Source of the DNA: a virus
Strand: one strand, 5' to 3'
Length of the DNA stretch: 26,488 bases
Virus record (IMG/VR): IMGVR_UViG_3300025101_000148
Coordinates: 1-26,488 of that record
Positions within the stretch are counted from its first letter, which is position 1, and the number at the start of each line of letters is the position of its first letter. A program made the translations under genes and the position numbers. Positions 7,335 through 14,295 of this stretch are shown in pieces. Below the pieces are notes generated by a model. It was not told where the DNA came from. It made no database searches and worked only from the letters and a program-made list of their open reading frames with translations.

Positions 7335-7685
7335 ATGAAAAAAATAGATTCAAAACATTTTAAACCTGAAGACTTTATAATAAGTGTCAGACCTACCCTA
7401 GATACAAACAGAGCTTGGACAGGGCAAGTAGAAATAAATATAGTAACCTCAAAAGAAAATGGTTTAACTAATATGGACAACGAAGCAATGTTTCATTTGT
7501 GTACTTGTATGGCAAGCATTGTTCCTATGATGGAAGTAGATAAAGATTTAATGTATGAGATAGAAGAGTTTACAAAAGAGTTAAATAAAAAAGACACAAG
7601 AGTAAAAGATAAGTTGACAATTAAAAGTAAAGATGGTAATGTCATCTCACTTGATTTTAAATCTGATACAGAAGGGAGTGCCTAA
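7335..7685 (+). CDS. Conserved phage protein of unknown function, 116 aa
   Basis: The general type is familiar from marine podovirus replication blocks (a beta-rich start with ISVRPTLDTNRAWTGQVEINI, then a helix with methionines and cysteines around 52-64), but no function is known to me. There is no membrane segment and no catalytic signature. A good AAGGAG site lies seven bases before the ATG. The stop is joined by TAATG to the DUF3310 gene. Its place between endonuclease I and the DUF3310 and reductase genes suggests an early function. Confidence 0.7.
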   Translation: MKKIDSKHFKPEDFIISVRPTLDTNRAWTGQVEINIVTSKENGLTNMDNEAMFHLCTCMASIVPMMEVDKDLMYEIEEFTKELNKKDTRVKDKLTIKSKDGNVISLDFKSDTEGSA

Positions 7686-7975
7686 TGAATGCAACAGTAA
7701 AAGAAATGATAGAGTTTGAAAAGGGTAATACTATTGATGAGTTTAAAGCAGAAGAATCTGATATGGTAAACCACCCACCTCACTACAATCAAAGAGGTAT
7801 AGAATGTATTGATGCCATTCAAGCTGCTACAGACGTAGGCTTTGAGTATTATCTACAAGGAAACATAATGAAATACATATGGCGATATAGATATAAAAGT
7901 GGAAAGCAAGACTTGAAGAAAGCTAGTTGGTATTTAAATAAACTAATAGAGATTACAAATGAAAATACAAGTTAG
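7685..7975 (+). CDS. DUF3310 / SaV-like protein
   Basis: The 96-residue protein carries the full DUF3310 pattern: VNHPPHYNQRGIECIDAI (28-45), then YYLQGNIMKYIWRYRYKSG (55-73) and DLKKASWYLNKLI (76-88). Proteins of this family are common in phages, are often listed as putative nucleotide kinases, and have no settled activity. The first 25 residues are an acidic extension. It neighbours the ribonucleotide reductase and lies in the same operon as the MazG-like enzyme, so a link to nucleotide metabolism fits, but the sequence does not prove it. Confidence 0.85.
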   Translation: MNATVKEMIEFEKGNTIDEFKAEESDMVNHPPHYNQRGIECIDAIQAATDVGFEYYLQGNIMKYIWRYRYKSGKQDLKKASWYLNKLIEITNENTS

Positions 7976-8138
7976 AATGTGGTTAAATCTAGACGTAGAC
8001 CCTGACGATTATCTTGTACCATCTGATGGAGATATAACGGAAGAGTTAGAAGACGGTGTTCGTGAATATTTACACGACATCAATGGAGTAACAATTAAGA
8101 CAATGAAAGTAACACAGGAGATAAAAGATGAACAATGA
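7959..8138 (+). CDS. Small acidic protein, 59 aa
   Basis: This frame bridges the DUF3310 gene (17-base overlap) and the reductase (11-base overlap), so it fills what would otherwise be a 152-base gap in a packed operon. It begins MKIQVRMWLNLDVDPDDY, is acidic in the middle (EELEDGV) and ends in a KTMKV strand. Beta-helix-beta alternation is likely. Short proteins with the same MWLDVDPEEY-like start are, to my recollection, common next to reductase genes of marine phages. The reductase ribosome binding site (AGGAG, 8116-8120) lies inside it. Function unknown. Confidence 0.65.
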   Translation: MKIQVRMWLNLDVDPDDYLVPSDGDITEELEDGVREYLHDINGVTIKTMKVTQEIKDEQ

Positions 8139-10098
8139 ACACACACTACCAACAGACTATCAAAACTTTATAGCACTATCACGCTATGCAAGATGGTTGC
8201 CTGAAGAAGGAAGAAGAGAAACATGGACAGAGACAGTAGAAAGATATGTACATTATGTTGTTAATCATGTATCTAAGAAACACAATTTTACTTTGTCTTT
8301 AGAATTACAAGATAAGATATTTAAAAACATAGCTAACTTAAATGTTATGCCAAGTATGAGAGCACTAATGACAGCAGGTACAGCACTAGATAAATGTAAT
8401 GTTGCAGGGTATAACTGTTCATATCTACCTGTTGATAGCCCTCGTGCCTTTGATGAATGTATGTACATACTTATGTGTGGTACAGGTGTAGGGTTCTCAG
8501 TTGAAAGAGAGAACGTAGATAAGTTACCTGTGGTTAATGAACACTTTGAAGACAGCACTACTGTTATTAAGGTAGGTGATTCAAGAGCAGGTTGGGCAAG
8601 AGCAGTGAGAGAACTTATTGCTATGCTTTATGTAGGACAAGTTCCTGAGTTTGATGTAGAAGATGTTAGACCTGCAGGTGCTAGGTTAAAAACATTTGGT
8701 GGTAGGGCATCAGGTCCTGAACCATTAGTAGATTTTTATAAGTTTTGTGTCGGTAAGTTTAAAGGTGCAGCAGGTAGAAGATTATACCCTATTGAATGCC
8801 ACGACATAATGTGTAAGATTGGTGAGGTAGTAGTCGTTGGAGGGGTTAGACGATCTGCCCTCATCAGTCTTTCAAATCTAGGTGACGATCAAATGAGACA
8901 TGCTAAGTCAGGTCAGTGGTGGGAGAATGAAGGACAAAGAGCACTAGCAAATAATAGTGTAGCCTACAAAGGTAAGATAAGTATGGAGACATTTATGCGT
9001 GAATGGTTAGCTCTAGTAGAGAGTAAGTCAGGAGAACGTGGTATCTTTAATAGAGACTCAGCTAAGAAACAAGCAGGCAAAAGTGGAAGACGTGATACTG
9101 ATCATGCCTTTGGTTGCAATCCTTGTAGTGAAATTATACTTAGACCTTATCAATTCTGTAATCTATCTGAAGTAGTTGTTAGATCAGACGACACTGAAGA
9201 GACACTACTTGAAAAGGTAGAGGTGGCTACAATACTAGGCACATTACAGTCTACTCTTACAGACTTTAAATATCTACGCAAGATATGGAAAGATAACACA
9301 GAAGAAGAGAGACTACTTGGTGTATCACTAACAGGTATAATGGACAGCGAATTATTTAATGCTCATAATACAATCTTCTTTGAGGATGGTCAGCAAATAT
9401 TTGACGGAGAAAGAGTTGGTGACATATTAGAAAAACTAAAAAAGAAAGCCGTTGATACAAACAAAAAACTTGCAAAGAAATTAGGCATACCACAGTCAAC
9501 TGCTATCACCTGTGTCAAACCAAGTGGTACTGTATCTCAACTAGTAGACAGTGCTAGTGGCATACACACTAGGTATAGTGAGTATTATATCCGTACTGTA
9601 CGTGGTGATAACAAAGACCCTCTAACAGAGTTTATGAAGTCAGCAGGTATACCCAATGAACCTGATGTAATGAAGCCTGATAGCACTACAGTGTTTAGCT
9701 TTCCTATGAAAGCTCCCAAAGGTGCACAGACAGAGCTTAGTGCATTAGATCAGCTACGTACTTGGGAAACATTTCAAAGGTATTGGTGTGAACACAAACC
9801 ATCTGTAACTATATCTGTCAAAGAAGATGATTGGTTGAATGTTGGAGCTTGGGTATACAGAAACTTTGATGACATATCAGGAATAAGTTTCCTACCACAC
9901 AGTGATCACACTTATGCACAAGCTCCTTATCAAGCGATTGATAAAGATAAGTATGAAGAACTAATAAAAGAAATGCCTAGCAGTGTTGATTGGGATAAGC
10001 TCTCTGAGTTTGAAAAGGGAATTGACACCACAGCAGGTAGTAAAGAACTCGCATGCACAGCAGGTGTATGTGAGGTCGTAGACATAATAGCAACATAG
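8128..10098 (+). CDS. Ribonucleotide reductase, class II, adenosylcobalamin-dependent, monomeric
   Basis: This enzyme turns ribonucleoside triphosphates into deoxyribonucleotides for phage DNA synthesis, using coenzyme B12 to make a thiyl radical. The 656-residue protein aligns by eye with the Lactobacillus leichmannii monomeric type: C97 (YNCSY) and C344 (FCNLSE) form the active-site redox pair, GCNPCSE at 329-335 carries the radical cysteine C333 and E335, and the C-terminal CTAGVC gives the shuttle pair C643/C648. The 11-residue distance between C333 and C344 equals that of C408 and C419 there. PSGTVSQL (465-472) matches the phosphate-binding loop. The protein is shorter than the Lactobacillus enzyme. 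It needs no oxygen and no second subunit. AGGAG at 8116-8120 supports the start. Confidence 0.94.
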   Translation: MNNEHTLPTDYQNFIALSRYARWLPEEGRRETWTETVERYVHYVVNHVSKKHNFTLSLELQDKIFKNIANLNVMPSMRALMTAGTALDKCNVAGYNCSYLPVDSPRAFDECMYILMCGTGVGFSVERENVDKLPVVNEHFEDSTTVIKVGDSRAGWARAVRELIAMLYVGQVPEFDVEDVRPAGARLKTFGGRASGPEPLVDFYKFCVGKFKGAAGRRLYPIECHDIMCKIGEVVVVGGVRRSALISLSNLGDDQMRHAKSGQWWENEGQRALANNSVAYKGKISMETFMREWLALVESKSGERGIFNRDSAKKQAGKSGRRDTDHAFGCNPCSEIILRPYQFCNLSEVVVRSDDTEETLLEKVEVATILGTLQSTLTDFKYLRKIWKDNTEEERLLGVSLTGIMDSELFNAHNTIFFEDGQQIFDGERVGDILEKLKKKAVDTNKKLAKKLGIPQSTAITCVKPSGTVSQLVDSASGIHTRYSEYYIRTVRGDNKDPLTEFMKSAGIPNEPDVMKPDSTTVFSFPMKAPKGAQTELSALDQLRTWETFQRYWCEHKPSVTISVKEDDWLNVGAWVYRNFDDISGISFLPHSDHTYAQAPYQAIDKDKYEELIKEMPSSVDWDKLSEFEKGIDTTAGSKELACTAGVCEVVDIIAT

Positions 10099-10111
10099 AA
10101 AGGAGAATATT

Positions 10112-10270
10112 ATGACTGAAGAAACAAAACCAATGACAGCTTTAGAAGTACAAGAGTTGATCATAGGCTCATCCGAAAAGATGAAGCTCTTAAATATATT
10201 TAATTCTTTAATGCAAGAAAACACTGCACTTAAAAATCAAATAGAGGAGATGAAGAATGCTAAAACGTAG
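10112..10270 (+). CDS. Small helical protein, 52 aa
   Basis: An AAGGAG site (10100-10105) lies six bases before the ATG, and the frame fills the gap between the reductase and the next gene, which it overlaps by 14 bases. The product starts MTEETKPMTALEVQELI and ends with a probable coiled coil (LMQENTALKNQIEEMKNA). No family was recognised. The strong ribosome binding site and tight packing are the main reasons to accept it. Confidence 0.6.
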   Translation: MTEETKPMTALEVQELIIGSSEKMKLLNIFNSLMQENTALKNQIEEMKNAKT

Positions 10271-10502
10271 GCATGGATTAAAGAAGTATGATGCACCCTT
10301 GAGGATACAGTTTGATAAAGGAAGGAATGCTTTTTACAGAGGAGTAGATCACAACAACAAACTTCTTGTGCCACCGTATAGTGCAAACAGTATGCAATAC
10401 AGAGAATGGCTACGTGGATTTAATTCTGCATTCGCACAAAGTTTAAAGAAAGTTATTAATTATGAAACTAGAAGAGGAAGCAAGGAAGTTTATGCAAGAT
10501 AG
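10257..10502 (+). CDS. RMF/CrpP-like small basic protein (tentative)
   Basis: The 81-residue protein is basic at both ends. Its centre (about 23-60) reads RNAFYRG, an N33, PPYS (39-42) and EWLRGFNSAF (50-59). This resembles the ribosome modulation factor/CrpP group, where a G-x-G helix is followed by PY and a WLxGWxxA helix. RMF in bacteria binds and silences ribosomes. I see the pattern only; the likeness is short and could be chance. AGAGGAG at 10245-10251 is a good ribosome binding site. The end overlaps the MazG-like gene by 11 bases, or by 41 if the earlier MazG start is used. Confidence 0.6.
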   Translation: MLKRRHGLKKYDAPLRIQFDKGRNAFYRGVDHNNKLLVPPYSANSMQYREWLRGFNSAFAQSLKKVINYETRRGSKEVYAR

Positions 10503-10824
10503 AAAAAAATGTTTATTGGTAGCATCAGACTACCAAACAAAAGCAAAGGAGACTGCCATCTTTCCTAAAGATAAAGCTCTTGAGTATTTAAGTTTGGGAT
10601 TGGTTGGTGAAGCAGGTGAGATAGCTAATAAAGCTAAGAAGGTTATACGTGACAACAAGAAGAGTCACGATCTTGGTGGGGAAATAGGGGATGTCCTATG
10701 GTACTGTGCTATGTTAGCTGATCATCTTAACCTAGACTTAGGTGCATTGATGCAGTCTAATCTTGATAAGTTAAGTGATAGAAAACAACGTGGTGTACTA
10801 GGTGGTAGTGGGGATAAGAGGTAA
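10492..10824 (+). CDS. MazG-like nucleotide pyrophosphohydrolase
   Basis: The protein (110 aa from this start) has the all-alpha NTP pyrophosphohydrolase signature: GEAGE (39-43) followed by EIGDVLWY (64-71), giving the ExxE...ExxD metal set E40, E43, E64 and D67. Such enzymes split NTPs or dNTPs to monophosphates and have been linked to nucleotide clean-up or (p)ppGpp control in phage infection. The ATG at 10492 is chosen because AAGGAAG lies four bases before it; an in-frame ATG at 10462 would add ten residues but has no good site. It is the last gene of the + block and ends two bases before the convergent structural block. Confidence 0.85.
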   Translation: MQDRKKCLLVASDYQTKAKETAIFPKDKALEYLSLGLVGEAGEIANKAKKVIRDNKKSHDLGGEIGDVLWYCAMLADHLNLDLGALMQSNLDKLSDRKQRGVLGGSGDKR

Positions 10825-10853
10825 GGCTATTGCCTAGATTGTAAAAGCCTACC
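10820..10853. terminator. Possible weak hairpin at the convergent gene junction
   Basis: GGTA-A-GGCT (10820-10828) can pair with AGCC-TACC (10846-10853), giving eight base pairs with one bulged A and a 17-base loop. It lies exactly where the + and - blocks meet and overlaps both last codons. No T-run follows on either strand, so it is not a standard intrinsic terminator. It may only slow transcription or be chance. Confidence 0.2.
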
Positions 10854-13800
10854 TATCTTAGAACCTAACGTATAAAAGCCAAGTTCTTCAACTGTCTTGC
10901 CGTTATATTCAGGATCAGGATGGTTGAAGAAATACTCATTAGCTAACACTCTTGCTGTTTCAGGTGTATTTATCCACTTCTCTCTGTCAAAAGGAGTAAA
11001 TGATTTGCCTTCCTTTCTAGCTTTGTTAATAGCTTCAACATTACCTAGCTTTCTAGCTACCTCTCTTAATTTAATTAATCTATTCTTTGTTGCTGCTTGT
11101 TTTTCTTTTTCGTTTTTATCTTTATATGTTTCTGTTTCAAAGAAAGGTGTTAGGTAATCATCTACCAAAGGACCTAATGCTCGTTTAACAAAAGCATCGG
11201 CACTTTTATCTCCCCTTGTTTGAAATATTTTATTGTAGGTAAAACCTAATCTTGTTAACTCTGCTTCAGCAGGTTTCTGTCTCTCTTTATATCTTAAACC
11301 AACTGCCTGTCCTAGAAAAGGAGACTGTGTTAATACTCGTTCACCTCTAGTAGCAGACTCAAACTCAGGAAGTTGTTGTGATAAGTATGGCACATTCTTT
11401 TGAATTTTATTCATAAAGGCATTGGTAAATCTCTCTCTTCCACCAACTCCTTCTACACTACTAGAGTCTCTGACTATAGCTTCGTCTTCATCAAAGGTAG
11501 CTATTAAATCTTTTAACACTCTTACAGGTGTTATAAAACCACCTAGTACTTCTCCTGCGTATCCACCCACTAGCTCTGATAATCTTTCATTTCCTATGTT
11601 AGCAAATCCACCATCTTCTTGTCCTATAACTTCAAAGAATTTATCCACTGTATATGACGCTGCACCTGCTCTAAACTGTGCACCTGTAAAACCATCTATA
11701 AAATCTCTTGGATTTAATTTGTCAAAGTCGTCTGTTATAAATTTTTTATATAACATATCTGCCACTATAAAGTATGGTGCGGCAGGAAAGAAAGGTCTTA
11801 CGTCTATGAGTCTACCACTATCACCTTTTAACTCGTACCATTTAGTGTCTTGATTCTTGTGTCTTATATAAAAAGCTGCGGCTAATGCTGCTGATCCTAC
11901 CATACCCTGAGATATTCTGTCTCTTGCTTCTTGTGTAGCTTTAGCATTTACTTTCTTGCCAAGCACCTTTGCTCCACCTAAAAAAGCTCCCTGCATTAAT
12001 CCATAAATACCATTAAGAAAACTGTACCTTAATTGAAATCCCATAGCGTTTGCCATAAACCTAGCAAAGGGAAACTCTCCTGTACCAATTACTGGAACCA
12101 TTGGAAATGACTCTACAAATTTTACAAAGTGATGTGCTGGACCTTGCTTTGGCATATAAGCAAAGGTATTCTTTAATGCATACTCCATACCACCTTGTAA
12201 TAATTCTGTTGGAACATCTTTACCCTCTTCCATAACTTGCTTCAGAGCTCCTGTTCTACGTAGTTTTTTAACTACGTAATCAGCAAAGAAAGCTCTTCTA
12301 AACATAGCGTCCGTTGCTAGGTTAAGTGCATTTGCAGCACGAGATATACCATACAATGTTTCCTTTTCATCGGGACCTACATCTCCAATAGTACGAAACA
12401 CTAGCTTCTGTATCTTAGGGTTGTGCCTTAATAAATATTCAGATGCATCTGTACCACCTTGTTCAAACAATCCTTGTGATATAAATTTTCTAAACAATCC
12501 AGAGCTATCATCCCACCAATCTTTGAACCCTACGTTAACAGCATTCTCAGTTTTTCTAAATCTATTTAAAAATCCATTACCTGCATGATATATAGTAGCT
12601 TCCATTGTGTTAGCAAGTGTATCAAAAGTTACAACAGACAAACCTGTTGCCGCATTTCTTGCAGTTGTTGCTAACTGAGACGTCATTAATGCCCTACGAT
12701 TTCTATCTAATTTTTTTAAGCCATTCATAAATGCACTATAGCCTAGTGTTACACCATCTTCTGATCTCACAAGATCATCTAATTTCTTCTGCACTTCAGG
12801 GTCTAACTTTCCTAGCTTAGATAACATTTTACCTATACTAGATTCAGCACCTGAAATAGTTTGAGCAGCTTCTCTTTTTCCTAATCTCTGTATCTGTGCA
12901 AAGTCAGGTGTAGCTGACAAGAAATCTAAAAAATCTTTTGTAGAAACACCTGCTTTAACAAGAGCTCTATCTAAAACATCTTCATTTATTGCTTCTATAT
13001 TAGATACTAGAGTTAGTATAGTATCACTAACTTTTTTCTTTTTCTTTCTGTCTCTTACAAACTTTTCTCTTACAGGTTTAGCTAGTGGGTCAGGATCATC
13101 TAATATATTTTTCATTATAGTATCTACTCTTCTAGATACATCCACTAAAACTTTACCGTCAACAACAGGCTTTGATGCTAGAGAAAACTGTTCACTTGGT
13201 GGCATAAGTTGTTGATCAGCTTTTTGTTTTGCTTTCTTAGGTTTAAACTTAGTTTGTTTTAATATCTTATCTTCAGGAGCAATAACACCAAGGTCAGCTG
13301 CTTGATTTATAAATGTTCTTTCGGCAGGTGTAAGTGCTCCGTCAATTGGGTCAACTGCTCCTACAGATTCTTCACTTAAATTAGTTAATGTTTGTTTTTC
13401 AGATACAGACCTACCAAACAGTTTCTTTGCACCTTTTCCTGCAGTAATGATTGCAGGGGTAGCTACTGCACCAATACTAGCACCTATAATAGAATCAAAA
13501 CCAACTTCAGCTAAACTAATATCATCTTCAGGTGTTCTTTGTTCTCCTGTATCAACATCAGTTACATAACCTTTTCTTTGTATGTCCTGCTTACCTAAAC
13601 TAAACGTGCCTTCATATGCAGCACCACCTAATGCACCACCTACTATTGCCTTAGACATAGTTGTTTTTGGTACAAATCTTTTTAGTCCTTCTCTTAGTGC
13701 CATCTTTCCCACTACAGAAGTTCCTACTTTTGCCGCACCAAAACCTACAATATTAATTGGATCAAGAATTATAGACTTAACTACATCTTTTACTGCTCTA

Positions 13801-14294
13801 CTTACAGTATCTCCACCTTCTTCTCCTGCACTAGGTAATTTATTATATATATCATATAAAAAGCCTAGCCTTTTTCTTTCGTCATCACTAGCTACTCTTA
13901 GGTAATCTATCTCACCCATCATACCTACACTGTTATTTTCCATTCTTCTCATATGAGTTAAAAATCTTCTAACATACTCTGTATTGTTTTCGTCTTCTTC
14001 TTGTAGTCCACCCTCACCTTTTCTAGAATACATGTAGTCACTTAGTGTTGACATAACATTTTCATTCTCAGCAAAGTCTTCTATTGAAGATATGTTAGCA
14101 CTCGTGTCAAGAGAAAAAGTTTTATCTTGTTTTTTCTTTTCCTCTTCTTCTTTGTCTGTTGTTTTTAAATAACTTGCAGATGGTGCTTTACCACCATAGT
14201 ATTTAAATTCTGATGAGGGTGTAGTCGTTCTATTACTAAAACCAAAAGTATTTGGTGTTTTATTAATAGTATAATAAGGTTTAAATTCAGCCAT
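10827..14294 (-). CDS. Very large probable internal virion / DNA-ejection protein, 1155 aa
   Basis: This is the last gene of the structural block and the longest protein in the window. It starts with a polar, disordered-looking region containing EEEEKKKQDK (about 50-59). Glycine- and alanine-rich hydrophobic helices follow (IVGGALGGAAYEG; IIGASIGAVATPAIITAG), then long helical stretches such as RNAATGLSVVTFDTLANTM, and a hydrophobic patch before WYELKGDSG. Large helical proteins with such segments at the end of podovirus structural blocks are usually stored in the capsid and ejected into the cell envelope (T7 gp16 role). No transglycosylase motif was found, so a cell-wall-cutting activity is not claimed. 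The ATG lies one base after the stop of the 738-residue gene, with AGGA just upstream. Confidence 0.7.
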   Translation of the reverse strand: MAEFKPYYTINKTPNTFGFSNRTTTPSSEFKYYGGKAPSASYLKTTDKEEEEKKKQDKTFSLDTSANISSIEDFAENENVMSTLSDYMYSRKGEGGLQEEDENNTEYVRRFLTHMRRMENNSVGMMGEIDYLRVASDDERKRLGFLYDIYNKLPSAGEEGGDTVSRAVKDVVKSIILDPINIVGFGAAKVGTSVVGKMALREGLKRFVPKTTMSKAIVGGALGGAAYEGTFSLGKQDIQRKGYVTDVDTGEQRTPEDDISLAEVGFDSIIGASIGAVATPAIITAGKGAKKLFGRSVSEKQTLTNLSEESVGAVDPIDGALTPAERTFINQAADLGVIAPEDKILKQTKFKPKKAKQKADQQLMPPSEQFSLASKPVVDGKVLVDVSRRVDTIMKNILDDPDPLAKPVREKFVRDRKKKKKVSDTILTLVSNIEAINEDVLDRALVKAGVSTKDFLDFLSATPDFAQIQRLGKREAAQTISGAESSIGKMLSKLGKLDPEVQKKLDDLVRSEDGVTLGYSAFMNGLKKLDRNRRALMTSQLATTARNAATGLSVVTFDTLANTMEATIYHAGNGFLNRFRKTENAVNVGFKDWWDDSSGLFRKFISQGLFEQGGTDASEYLLRHNPKIQKLVFRTIGDVGPDEKETLYGISRAANALNLATDAMFRRAFFADYVVKKLRRTGALKQVMEEGKDVPTELLQGGMEYALKNTFAYMPKQGPAHHFVKFVESFPMVPVIGTGEFPFARFMANAMGFQLRYSFLNGIYGLMQGAFLGGAKVLGKKVNAKATQEARDRISQGMVGSAALAAAFYIRHKNQDTKWYELKGDSGRLIDVRPFFPAAPYFIVADMLYKKFITDDFDKLNPRDFIDGFTGAQFRAGAASYTVDKFFEVIGQEDGGFANIGNERLSELVGGYAGEVLGGFITPVRVLKDLIATFDEDEAIVRDSSSVEGVGGRERFTNAFMNKIQKNVPYLSQQLPEFESATRGERVLTQSPFLGQAVGLRYKERQKPAEAELTRLGFTYNKIFQTRGDKSADAFVKRALGPLVDDYLTPFFETETYKDKNEKEKQAATKNRLIKLREVARKLGNVEAINKARKEGKSFTPFDREKWINTPETARVLANEYFFNHPDPEYNGKTVEELGFYTLGSKIGRLLQSRQ

Positions 14295-14295
14295 G

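Noticed and set aside
8128-10098. Intein or split within the ribonucleotide reductase
   Set aside because: The frame is continuous, active-site spacing equals the known enzyme, and no splicing motifs or nuclease domain interrupt it.
11422-11853. Plus-strand open frame of 143 codons opposite the 1155-residue gene
   Set aside because: It is rich in S, P and L from reading the complement of an A/D/G-rich gene, stands alone against the block direction, and has no ribosome binding site.
10827-14294. Lytic transglycosylase domain in the large internal protein
   Set aside because: I looked for an SLT-like catalytic glutamate context near the N-terminus and elsewhere and found none I could defend.
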